64,000 nt of DNA from Guyanagaster necrorhizus (Eukaryota; Basidiomycota; Agaricomycetes; Agaricales; Physalacriaceae). The stretch is from the NCBI RefSeq assembly GCF_019112545.1, contig NW_025064917.1, positions 14,599 through 78,598 on the forward strand, read 5' to 3'. The translations under genes and the position numbers were made by a program. Under the pieces are notes generated by a model that was not told the origin of the DNA, did not search any database, and worked only from the letters and a program-made list of their open reading frames with translations. Positions 1 through 9,905 of this stretch are shown one piece after another. Numbering within the stretch: position 1 is the stretch's first letter; every line of letters begins with the position of its first letter.

Positions 1-585
1 TCTGCCTCGGTACCACAGAACGCGTCCAGCAACGGCTGGAGATGGTCTTGGCATCTTCGTGGGACACGTCAATACCGGATTTGACTTGCTCCATGCTTGA
101 GCCGAGTATGTACTCCAAAGCGAGACCTCGAATGGCATCGGTGATGGGGTAGACGAGCGTGTAGGCGAAGGATGACAGTCCCTTGCAGGCGCCACAAAAA
201 ACGATATGCCGCCAGCTCCGTATCGTACTCATGCAATTTCCACAGCCAGGTAGAGACTTCCCACATCCAATCCTCCCAATCCTTCCTTTATCAGGCCAGT
301 TTCGGTTGCCGTAGTATCGTATGAGCTTGAACCAGTTGACTATGGCCCTGGACTGGATATCGCGTACGGCATCTCGAGCTTCGATAGCTGGTGTCCATTG
401 TATGTCCGAGCTAATCTCTGCACTGCGATATCCCAGTCTGCGATCGGCTAGCTCGAGGATGAATGGCGCGCTGCCGGACGGGTGCTGAACAAGGAGAATG
501 ACTGCACAGGTGGATGGCTGGAAGTGCTTGATAACTGTAGCAGTGGAAGGCTGCAGAGCTGTTTGTTTAGAACAGTAGAAGCTTT
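1..585 (-). pseudogene. Kinase-like protein, decayed copy 1 (cut by window start)
   Basis: Reading the minus strand gives a paralogue of the plus-strand gene at 1,412. Matching segments include ILLVQHPSGSAPFILELADR, then a NWFKLI segment, then AAYRFLWRLQG, and finally LEYILGSSMEQVKSGIDV near the window edge. The order agrees with the N-lobe and hinge of a protein-kinase-like fold, but the catalytic loop would lie left of base 1. The frame changes at least once, around 190-200, so this is a broken copy. CpG content is normal, unlike the transposons to the right, so the decay is ordinary mutation. The copy lies head to head with copy 2. Substrate and role cannot be told; the kinase-like assignment rests on homology to copy 2. 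Confidence 0.6.
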
Positions 586-1411
586 GCACTAAGTAGATAC
601 AAGTCGTTGACGTTGGAGAAAAGCAAATAAATAGGATTTTTCAAACTGCTTCAATGGAATGACGAACTTTGTATTGGCGCGATAGAAATACAACGTCGTC
701 CACGCTCCGAGTCGCGTCAGATATGGCATACATTGGATAACGGAGTTAAGTGGTAAGAGAGATGGTTACGAGTCTACTATATGAAGCAGATCTGAGGACT
801 TGTTCGTTGCCCACTGCCAGGGCGTCGTGTTGTGCTCCAATGAAGGCCACGTGGGAGGCAAGTAGATATTATTAAATAAATATTTACCGACTATTCCTCT
901 AACAGTACCACCACCGTCTGAGCATTCTTCCTGATGTTCTCTCAAGTCCAAGCTACCTCAGTGTCTATCCCTTTCGCCAAAACTGTATCATTGCTCCTCT
1001 CCGACTGCCAGAACAACGGGACAACAACCTGTTCTCAAGTCCATATCACCAAAGGTCGGTACATTCCTTTGTTGAATCCGGAATAATAGACTAGCGTCTC
1101 ACCGGCGTCTCCAGAGGCCCCTTCGCACAAACTAAAAGGCGGAAATCGCGTCGTACTCAACCGACCCAACCTGGACATTTCTCGAATATGAATTGGACTG
1201 ACCATGAAACGGCTCCAGACTTTAGCCTGACCATCTTTTGTATTCCCGAGGCCGTTTTTCATATGCAGCACACATATAAACTCACCGACCTGCCACCAGC
1301 GCTTGACATTGTCAGCAGTCACAAAGCAGCTTCACTCGCCACAAAGGTACGTCAACAACAAAAGTTTTATTAACTTACAGCTTGCATTTCTTACATTCAA
1401 TTTTAGAAGTA
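586..1411. other. Region between divergent kinase-like copies
   Basis: This stretch separates the two head-to-head kinase-like copies. A plus-strand open frame at 1,188-1,373 ends near a GTAC/TTACAG pair, but joining it to the downstream frame at 1,381 or 1,407 does not keep the reading frame, so I do not call a 5' exon. No other gene is visible. The two promoters, if they ever worked, would lie here. Confidence 0.4.
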
Positions 1412-2659
1412 ATGACTTATATCCCCCTGGGACAAGACTCCACGACATTTCGACCTCTGGTTGCTAAAATCGTCAAACGGCTGGAGCCTTTCACATCCTC
1501 CGTCCTTCTCATTCAACAAGTTTCCGACGGCAAACAATTTATGCTAAAGCTAAATGACCGTAGACTGGGCCATCATCACAGCCTCAATATGGAGGATGGC
1601 AAGTTCCCGTGGACGACGGCTCTTGAAGAGCATCTACGAGCAGCCGTGCAGAACATACAACTCGGAACGACCACCAACTGGTTCGACCTCATCAAAGATT
1701 GGAAGCACCCTGCCCAACCCGATCTGAATGACTGGGAGGACTGGATGTGGGAGATATCGACGTGGACTTCGAGAATGGAAGAACATTAAACCGAGGTGAA
1801 GGCATATCGTTTATTGCGCCGACTACAGGGTCGTCTCATTCTCCGCTTCTACGGTCTCGTCCATCTCCCTATTTCTTCCTCCCAGCCTCTTCACCCAATC
1901 TCGAATTACATTCCCTGCCTCATTATCGAGTACATCCAAGGTGTGAGGATGGGCTCGCTCAAACCCGGTGTTGATATCCCTCGACCGGAGGCAGAAGCGC
2001 TTGCTGACCTTGTTATGGACACCTTCCGGACGATGAAGGCAGAGAAATTTGTGATGCACAATGATATACACATCGACAATATTCTTCTGCGAGACTCGGA
2101 CAGGTCCCCGGTCCTTATTGACTTTGGATAGGCCTTGACGAGGAAACCAGGGATGAGCGATGAGGAGCGGGAGAATTCGGTTTCAGCGTCTCAGGATACG
2201 CGCTTTGCGCGTAGGGTTCTTATGAGTAAAGATCATGGGGTGTGGAGAAGGAAGGGCACGCCGGTGCTGATGAATTACTATTATTCTGCGCTAATGTGGA
2301 ACGAATACGTCGAGGACCAGCCTGAGGATTATTGCAGACAGACGTTCGAGAGGGTCCCGGGTACGGATTGGGAAGGTGCAAGAGAAGAAGTACTGCAGTG
2401 GCGCGTCAAGCCGGGTATTCAGTGCAGAGATGACTGGGTGTTTAAGGTGGGTTCACTTCAGAGTCATTCATACATCATGCTGACAGAGCTCAAAGGCGTT
2501 CGGCGGGGACCTTGCATGTCAAGCGTATCAAATGTTGTTTCCCAATGTCGAGGGTCTGCCATGACTAGAACTCGTGAAAAAGACACATCGTCTCATTTAC
2601 GCAGTATGTCCACGGAATTACAGCCTTTGTTGGTTCTCAACGGCATTATACCTCTATGA
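1412..2659 (+). pseudogene. Fungal protein-kinase-like protein, copy 2, with two in-frame stops
   Basis: One frame runs from the ATG at 1,412 (MTYIPLGQDS) through two stops, TAA at 1,787 and TAG at 2,129. The catalytic loop HNDIHIDN starts at 2,057 and is followed 24 residues later by LIDFG, which ends directly before the TAG. These are the HxDxxxxN and DFG signatures of the protein-kinase-like fold. The N-lobe part is SSVLLIQQVSDGKQFMLKL. After the TAG the frame continues with a conserved C-terminal segment (SDEE..., NEYVEDQPEDY, DWEGAREE) that recurs in the fragment at 3,181. The end beyond about 2,450 is uncertain, because a GT near 2,445 might start an intron. The stop after DFG fits a C-to-T or G-to-A change. 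Many fungi carry expanded, rapidly decaying families of such kinase-like genes. The substrate is unknown. Confidence 0.68.
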
Positions 2660-3180
2660 CTACAAAGACTATCATATGGCAGGTCTTTCTTTACGAGCTG
2701 CCTACAGAGCCAGTCTTGGGTCGAGTGAATATGGTAGTTGATGCAGCAGTGGTTTGTAACCATCTACAGCGGCCGAAATACGTAGAGTAGGAGTAGTACG
2801 TCAAGCACTACAATAATCCTATCTAGCGCGGGCTCAACAGCAATAGAATCTTGACGTAAATGGGAGTGATCGCAAAAACGCGATGGTCTGCAACGTTTCT
2901 TGCCTGCTCCAGCTCGATTTTAGTGACAAATTTCGGTACAGCTGCAACATCCAAAACTTCGTCGTTGTCATTCTCTTCGTCAGTCCGAATAAATCTGAGG
3001 GACACTATACATCTGAAATCAAGCGCGAGCTAATGTCTGCTAACAAAATATGAAAGGGAGAAGGTGAACGCCAACTGCGTTCCACTCCCGACCTCGTACA
3101 ATTCATTCCTCGTGATCATTGATATGAAGAGACATGTATATATGCCGTTTTTATGTTAAGTTTTGAAAGCAATCAAGTAA
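2660..3180. other. No supported gene
   Basis: A minus-strand open frame at 2,823-3,005 has no ATG and no motif I recognise. It could be the remnant of another gene copy. Nothing else is visible. Confidence 0.3.
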
Positions 3181-3501
3181 ATGGCGATATTGGTTGATGA
3201 TGTTGTTATTTATGTTGTGCTATTGGCGGAATGGCGGAACATTAGGAATCCTGCAAGTAGTGATGAAGAATGGAAGAGAAATGTCCGTGGAGGTCTAGAT
3301 GCACGCTACATGAGGAGGCTTCCTGTGGATTGCAAGAACGGGCCCTGGAAACGGACTGTGATGCCATGTAAAATGTCGGACCGGCTGCACTATAAGAAAC
3401 CTTTGGCATTCAATGAATACGTGGAAAGTATGCCTGAAGACTTCAGTAGAGCGCCGTTCGACAGAGTTTTGGACAGGGATTGGGATGGAGCGAGAAAGTG
3501 A
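3181..3501 (+). pseudogene. Kinase-like protein, C-terminal fragment (copy 3)
   Basis: The translated segment SSDEEWKRNV, then FNEYVESMPEDF, then DRDWDGAR matches, in order and spacing, the C-terminal part of copy 2 (SDEERENSV, WNEYVEDQPEDY, GTDWEGAR). The kinase core (catalytic loop, DFG) is absent upstream, so only the tail of a third paralogue survives. The apparent ATG at 3,181 is in a sequence that does not match the paralogue and is probably not a real start. It lies in tandem with copy 2, in the same direction, which suggests local duplication. Confidence 0.55.
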
Positions 3502-5979
3502 GCTAGTGGCGTATCAAGCTAGGCGTTCGTTCAAGTTGTAGGCCTTGGTACGACTTCGGGCAGACGGCGCACGTAAACGATTTTGTGGACTAATGTAGCA
3601 CCGAGCCTTGATCTGCAAATACAATTGGTCGAAGGGGTGATAGTCCCAGTCCGTGGATGCGTTTAGGAGGCGGATAGGTCTTATCAGTTAGTCGTGCCGT
3701 GCTCGGGTTGCTCCGTCAATGGACTCAGAGGCATCGTTGTAGTATTATCGTCTTTCTTTTCGAGTTTGCGGATTTGGAGGCATAGCAGGACGTGTTTGAA
3801 GCAACATGAAAGGTTTACAAGCGTCTCAAAAATATGTATCGGTGCCTGTCTCTCTTCAGTCAATGTGATCCTCTAGCAATGAAAACAACTTACGTTGCAG
3901 AGCTGAGGACGTGCATAGTTCCCGCTGAGTTCTTTGATAAGAGTAAAGGAAACAAGACGTCCGAGGCGATATAGAAGATCAGAAGATATATCGAAGGGGA
4001 GACCTAGGATGCAGACAAATCTGGCTCATGTTAAAAAATGCTCGACCATCTGGAAGAGCAGAACTCATGAACATACGGTCAAGCGAGAAAAGGCGCTAAG
4101 CCCTTGCTCGTGCTGACATTGGTGCCGTATGCTCGTGTTGTGCCATCATATCAATAATCGACGATAATCCCAAGGTATTTAGCTGCTTGTGCCAAGAGCC
4201 ACGGCATTTGAAGTAGGCGCGATTTACAGTCCAATGTCGGTGAGGAAAATGTAGTGGATACAGAGTTGAACGTTGTAAGACCAGTCACTGGCGCTGACTC
4301 ATCTTGACTTCTCTCCATCACCTTCATGCCGTTCTTGGTTGTCGTGTTCTGCGTACAATAATTGGTCCTTATTTCTGAACAAATAGGTCAAATAATGGTG
4401 CTAGGGTGCGGGTTGGCGTCGACGGAGGACATATATGTGCTGAGAATTCGTTATACGCTATGATGTTCGCCTTTACTATCTTCTTCTTTCAGGCCCACTA
4501 GCGTGATAACATCAAGGCAGACCGCTCCATACTCTTTGTCTCTTTTCCTCGGATTCAGCAGCGGTGGTATGGATTGCGAAGTAATTCGACGATTCCTCCT
4601 TGGCCTGAGAGGATACTTGCATGAGGGTTTTCGTTGAAGGCCTCAGCAGTGGAATCAATGTATGCACCGTCCTTCAGCTCCTCAGCCCTATTCCTGTGCA
4701 GTGAGAGCAAACATATACCCATAGGTATCTCTCGTAATCCATGTTCTACAGATTCAGAACATCATCTAATAAAGTTGACGACTGTAGGTCCCGGAAGGTG
4801 ATTGTCGATGTAATATAGCGAATCTAGGAAGGCGATGTTCTGTGCCGCATCGACCTCGCTAGACCATCTGAACCGGGGTCGATGGTATGCCTGCCTGGAT
4901 CTCTATGACGAAAGACGGATCCGTAGGCACTCCTTCTGTTCATACGTATCGTCACTGAGTATGAGCGGTATCTTCAGGGTTGCTGAACGCACGCTCATGA
5001 CAAGGTTTTAAAAAAAGGATGACAGGTGGAATAGGCGATATCGGCCCAGACGAAGTGGGTCCCGAACTCTGTTTAGGTTTTTGAACAAAACCAGTTGGAT
5101 TGGCTCGTTCGAGCTCCAGAGGGGAAGGATTCGCAGCCACTATGTATGTTCAGATACGAAGGAACCCACATCGCGTCACTCTTCACTACCGATTCCTTTC
5201 CCCTTCCCTACCTTGCACACGGTTTCTTGATTTTCGGTACGGAGGTGGAAAGGTCGTGGGACTGCAGGTTCTCATCAAGAGTGAACCTCAGTCCCATGCA
5301 TCGGGCTAGCCAGCATCACGCGTTCCAAGGGAGACAAGGATCGGCAGTTACTCCGACTTGCTACTTGTACGATCGATCTATGCTGACAAACAGCAGAACG
5401 AGGCGCTGCGGTCATTGCGACCTTCCTAGTCCTAGTCACCAATGACTAAACGCTGGCAATGCATATAGGCATGATGTCGAAAGAACATTGAATAACGGTC
5501 GATATGACACTTGTCTGAGAAAACGGTATGAAATAGGCAGCGTTGCTCTCTTTCCTTGGACTTGCCGATGAAAATATGCTTATCCTGTTTTGGTTTGGGG
5601 CAATAGATGCTCAAGGACCAACAGAGCAGCCCTCGAGTAACGGTGCGACTGTCGCTCGTCATTGCTCCGAAATAACAGTTAGCCCCGGGGCATCGGGCAT
5701 ATATCGACAATGTCATGCATGGACAGAACCTTGTCCGTTCCGGGAGACAAGGATCTGTGGTTGGGCTGACTTGCCCATCCTCTAATCAATATGCATGCAC
5801 AGACTACTGGGCAACATGCTGTTGTCCACAAGCAATCCCCGACGTCGTGATCATCAACCATGGGCAGGACGTCGATGTAGAATATGTATATGAAGGTATT
5901 GGGAGATTAAAATGACGGTCGTTGCGACATTGCCTAAGACGGTCGGATGATGCGCTATCTGATGGTTGTTTTGGGTTGT
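3502..5979. other. No recognisable gene
   Basis: About 2.5 kb with normal CpG content and only short open frames on both strands. None shows a motif I recognise, and several overlap on opposite strands. It is the flank into which element A inserted. Confidence 0.4.
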
Positions 5980-6265
5980 TGTAACACATCGAACGACGTC
6001 GACCCTCTTACCACTTCTAATTCACCCGTTATCTTGCTATACCCCTTTTTCGACATTACGCTCAGCAAATTACTTGATATCTTATCTTACTCACCCTATC
6101 CTTCCCGGTTCCCTCCATATTTGATTTCTCTACGAGTATATAAACCCTCCTTGTGTTAGATTAGATGACTTTTTCTCGAATCGAAGTATCGCTTACCTGG
6201 TCTTTGCTTTGCTCGACTAAGGGTCCTCGCGTGATGAAACCGTGATGTGTCTCGCTTTCGTTACA
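5980..6265 (+). repeat. 5' LTR of element A
   Basis: 286 bp, from TGTAAC at the left to GTTACA at the right, a perfect 6-bp terminal inverted repeat. A TATA-like TATATAAAC lies at about 6,138. CpG sites are still frequent, in contrast to the matching 3' LTR start at 19,867. I found no convincing tRNA or self-primer site after it. Confidence 0.72.
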
Positions 6266-6342
6266 CATTTTTGACCTCTTCGATACCTCGAACCACTCGA
6301 CTACTACTGCGACAAGCCAACAACAACAACGAGCCTCGGTGG

Positions 6343-7368
6343 ATGCTGTCACTAGGAACCCTTCGGCCTGATCAACCGGAACGACCTCGACAACACCCAT
6401 CAAACAGAATCTCCTCGCTTTTCTTCCACCTTCTCTCTTCTCTGCTTACTTCTCTTAATACCATGTTTGGCTCAACCTACCAGCTCTGCAGCACAGGGAA
6501 CGTCGCCATACCGGGTGACTGGTCCATGAGCCCAACTCGGGCTGCTTGTCGTGCTCAGGAAAATACCCAGGGTGAGTCTTCTGTTTCTGAATCTTTGTCT
6601 GACCTTCCTTCCCTGCCTCTAGACAGCATGGCCCTTGATGGAGGGCGTGCTGACAGTGGTGCTGACGAGCACACTGTTGTGAATCTGGATCCCGCCGATG
6701 AGCTGTCGACTGGGGATAGGAGCGCTGACCATCCCAGAGTGGATATGGGTCAAGACACTGAGACTGGACCCCGTATGCCGGAGGTTCCAGTGATGGAGCC
6801 ACCTTCTGAGGTCGTTTCCGATACAGGTCCCCAGGAGGGTGATCCTGTGATGCTACCAGAGCATAACAATCCGGTTCTGACCGGGGGTGATCCCCAAGGA
6901 GAGGGTGATTGGATGACGGTCACTGGGAGATCACCTCGTTGTAGGACTAGCACGTCCTCAGCTACTAGTAGTACTGATAATGTACTCACACCTTCACACA
7001 ATAGATTTGTTGTTCTTGATGAGGAACATCTGCATGAACAGCCTGAGCTGACATCCGCACAATTAAGTACCATTCAACAGGCTGAAGCCTTGATACCTGA
7101 TGAGACCAAGGAAATCATGGACAGACATAGGGAGGCTATGGGATTGGCCAATCAACCAGTGCCTTCCTCTTCTCCAGATGCCAGACCTCAGGATAAAGGC
7201 AAAATAGTTGACTACCACAATAAACTTGCCATGCTTCCAGGATTCACTAGTAATGACTTCAATGTTAACAACCAACATCGAGCTCTTAGTTTCTGGGAAG
7301 CACTTCAGAATGAATCGACTGAGGTACAATGCTTATTGCTTGAAGAAGCTGCTACTCGATTACAATGA
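6343..7368 (+). CDS. Gag-like protein of element A
   Basis: Open frame of about 341 codons from the ATG at 6,343; a second in-frame ATG lies at 6,463. The N-terminal two thirds is rich in Ser, Pro, Asp and Glu and looks disordered. The last 60 residues (LPGFTSNDFN, HRALSFWEALQ) look more folded and might be the start of a capsid region. No CCHC zinc knuckle is present. Gag identity rests mainly on its place directly after the LTR and upstream of pol remains. The frame is stop-free although the downstream part of the element is heavily decayed, and its CpG content falls from left to right. The product may be truncated by the internal deletion that follows. Confidence 0.5.
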   Translation: MLSLGTLRPDQPERPRQHPSNRISSLFFHLLSSLLTSLNTMFGSTYQLCSTGNVAIPGDWSMSPTRAACRAQENTQGESSVSESLSDLPSLPLDSMALDGGRADSGADEHTVVNLDPADELSTGDRSADHPRVDMGQDTETGPRMPEVPVMEPPSEVVSDTGPQEGDPVMLPEHNNPVLTGGDPQGEGDWMTVTGRSPRCRTSTSSATSSTDNVLTPSHNRFVVLDEEHLHEQPELTSAQLSTIQQAEALIPDETKEIMDRHREAMGLANQPVPSSSPDARPQDKGKIVDYHNKLAMLPGFTSNDFNVNNQHRALSFWEALQNESTEVQCLLLEEAATRLQ

Positions 7369-7633
7369 TCCTCGCAGTCAGGTGACATGACTGTGGTGAC
7401 TAGTAATGGCACTGCAATCAATGAACCTAGTACAGAAAAGGTCCCAAGTCAACCGACTACAGCTCAAAAGACACCAGAACAGCATAGGGCTTGCTCAGTG
7501 CATGATATACTCTAACTCCTTGGAGGCTCATATAGACTTAGAAATCATCTTTGATATTCTTCATCATCAATGGCTGTATCTATCTGAGAAAAAATGTCAT
7601 GCTCTGGCTGCTGAAATCACTATCCTTGGACAC
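7369..7633 (+). pseudogene. Gag/RT deletion junction and end of RT palm, element A
   Basis: The gag frame stops at 7,366-7,368, but readable sequence continues for about 100 bp. It then passes into RT sequence: MIYSNSLEAHIDLE, followed by HHQWLYLSEKKCH and AAEITILGH. In Gypsy RTs this segment follows directly after the YxDD catalytic box. The box itself, the rest of RT and protease are absent, so about 2 kb was lost near 7,480-7,500. The RT reading continues across the E1 insertion at 16,264. Confidence 0.62.
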
Positions 7634-8351
7634 TGTTAGGAACATGCCAATTGAGTGGGCTTGAGTGTATGTGTAGAGACCAGTGGAGTGTGTGGGCATT
7701 AATGAAGCTATTGGCAACATTCCCCTTGAGTTGGGCCCAAGGATTTGGATGGACAGAATGGAGTTCTGTTGGTGGAGTGAAGGGTATCCTTCAGAGTGGA
7801 GTCCATTGGATGAGGTAGAGAGGAGTTGAAGTGAGCATGAAGTGTGAATGGCTATCCAAGTTGTTGGGATTTTGCTGGAAAGTTCTAGAAAGGGCAATCT
7901 GGCATCATGCCAAGAGTTGATGAGTAAGCTCAAGAGAAAGAGAAAGTTGTAGTAAGTTCTAGATATAAGTCTGGAGAGTATAAATACAAGCTCTGTAGGA
8001 GCTGTAGAACAAGAAGTTCATACCATCTGGCCTTACCAGTCTGGAGTCTGTCCTGTGCAACACCAAGGATTTCCAACACAAGTTGATATTTGAACTGAGT
8101 AGTTACAATGATTATACATGGCTTTATATACTAATGGTAGCTAATTCCAAGTTGGGTTCCATTGGGTTCTGATGTCAATATTCACTACTGAGTTTGGGGT
8201 CTAGATATTACAATGTGAAATATGGATGTGAAATGATAATGGTGAAAATGAAATTAATAGGTAATAGGGAGCAGCCAGAGTCCAGTGGGTTTCTGTGATT
8301 GCATTTGTGGTTGGTTGAGGTGACATGGAGGCCAGCAGAATGCACATAACA
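7634..8351 (-). repeat. 3' LTR of E1 with nested solo LTR
   Basis: Runs from TGTTAGGAACATGCC to GCACATAACA. Removing the 217-bp insert and one 5-bp duplicate gives 496 bp, the length of the other E1 LTR. Differences from that LTR are mainly C/T and G/A at ancestral CpG sites, for example CAATTGAG here against CAATCAAG there. Confidence 0.8.
7862..8078. mobile_element. 217-bp solo LTR of an unrelated family
   Basis: Starts TGTTGGGATTTTGC and ends GATTTCCAACA, with a 6-bp terminal inverted repeat TGTTGG/CCAACA. The target repeat CAAGT stands at 7,857-7,861 and 8,079-8,083, and its removal restores the E1 LTR. A TATAAATA box lies near 7,979, so the plus strand is probably the transcribed sense. 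No other copy is seen in the window. It could be the LTR of a Copia element or of a TRIM-like element. Confidence 0.78.
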
Positions 8352-8481
8352 GTATCCCCTTATTAGTGTTCTTGCCCTCAAGAGTGCAGATCCCAATGGC
8401 TAGTGGATTCACATGAAAGATTGTTGGTGGTCATGGGAATTTTTTGCAACTTAGTCAGATATCACCACCATTGCCCTAACT

Positions 8482-9727
8482 ATGTTGCCTTCCACCATGT
8501 ATTGTCACTCACATACTCCTGAGCCTTTGGTGAGGAAACCCACCCCCAATGGCCCTGAAGAAGCCAAGGAATTATTTTGTCTGGAATGGCAGACCATGGA
8601 GGAAGAATATGTGGAGGCCATAGAGAGCCATTTGGAATGGCAAGGAGAGTGGGAGTGGGAGGAGGTCCAGCAGGCTGTAGAGTGATAGGCTAAAGAGATG
8701 AAGGAGGTGTTGAGAGAGACAGCTCAAAGAGAGGCTGAGGAGAGAGAGGCCATAGAGGCCATAGTGAGGGCTTCAGTCTCAGAGGTAGGGCAGGAGGAGA
8801 TAGTTATAGAGAATGGATTGCAGATGACCCCCATGGAGGCCATTGATTTTTGGCTGCATCAAATGCTGGCAGAATGGTTTGGTCCTGGCCCCAGTCTTTG
8901 CTTTAAAAAGGTGACTGGCCATATGCCTCTGGAGTCTGATGGTGAGCAAGATAAGGGGACTGAGAGGGACAATGAGTCAGAAGAATCTGAGAGAACTCTA
9001 GAGAGGAGAAAGAGAGTGTGAGAGGGAAAGAGAAAGATGGTGGGTCCAGCAGAGAAAGGCCATAAATGCAAGTTCAGATTGAGAAGCATAGTGGATGACA
9101 GTGGAGCAGAGGTGATTGCTAGTCCCAAGAAGCAGGCAAAGTAGAAAGTGGTGGGACTGGCAGAAGGCAAAGAGTTGTTGGATGATGAAAGTAAGTGTCT
9201 TGGTTTTCTTGCATGGTTTGACTTAGCTTTTGTTCTCAGAAAGCTGTGTGTGCTGTCACTAAGATAGTGCTTATTATTATGCACATCCAGCCACTGAAGT
9301 TGCTGGGCATGAGTGGACTTGCACATATTGCAAGATTAAGAAGACCACCTGTTTGTTCAACCAGAGTGTCACTGCAAGCAAGGTGATTAGTAGCATGGAG
9401 GTCTCCACTAGTCTCCACCAACTTTCAAAATTGATATGCAAGTTGATACATCATGTGGATGAGTTGGCAGATGTTCATGGTACTGTGGCAGGTCTTCAAG
9501 ACAACTATAGTTCCAATGATATGTCATCTTCTTTGAAGCTGTTTTCGGAGTCTGAGATGGAGGCCTGAAAGAAGGTCCAACTGATTTTTAAGGATGAGGG
9601 GAATTAGGAGGTGGAGGATCTTCAGGAGATGATGTTAAAGAGGCTGGACAAGGACATAGAGGAGTTGAAGGAGCAGGGAAAGAGTTTGGGTTCTGATGTA
9701 GGTCCATCAGGTTCTGCTTCTTTATAA
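8482..9727 (+). pseudogene. Antisense accessory gene of E1 (coiled coil + Cys cluster), decayed
   Basis: This is the older counterpart of the antisense gene in E2, on the strand opposite to gag and pol. Exon 1 starts at the ATG at 8,482 and is Glu/Ala/Arg-rich (EEREAIEAIV). A GTAAGT donor at 9,191 and CAG acceptor ending at 9,239 define a 49-nt phase-1 intron. Exon 2 begins with SCVCC and continues with TCTYCKIKKTTCLFN, keeping the CxxC-KxKKxxC cluster of E2. Its last stop is at 9,725. Premature stops (for example at 8,683 and 9,019) show it is dead, yet the intron length and phase match E2 exactly. Confidence 0.7.
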
Positions 9728-9905
9728 AATATATTTTGTACAAAATGTATATAGAAAAGAGTGTCAGATGTTGGTAGTAGACAAAAATATAATTGTAAGA
9801 TTTTTTGACTTTGAAAGTGTAGAAGAAGTGATTGAATGATGGTAATTAGTGGTTAGAATTAAAATAGTAAGGTGGGGTGCTAGTGGTGTCCAGAGTAGTA
9901 TTGTA

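Noticed and set aside
1188..1406. 5' exon of the kinase-like gene with intron at 1,347
   Set aside because: Neither acceptor (1,380 or 1,406) restores the downstream frame, so the ATG at 1,412 is preferred.
5325..5760. Repeated GGGAGACAAGGATC (near 5,329 and 5,738) as satellite or element ends
   Set aside because: Only about 14 bp are shared and no further structure is seen.
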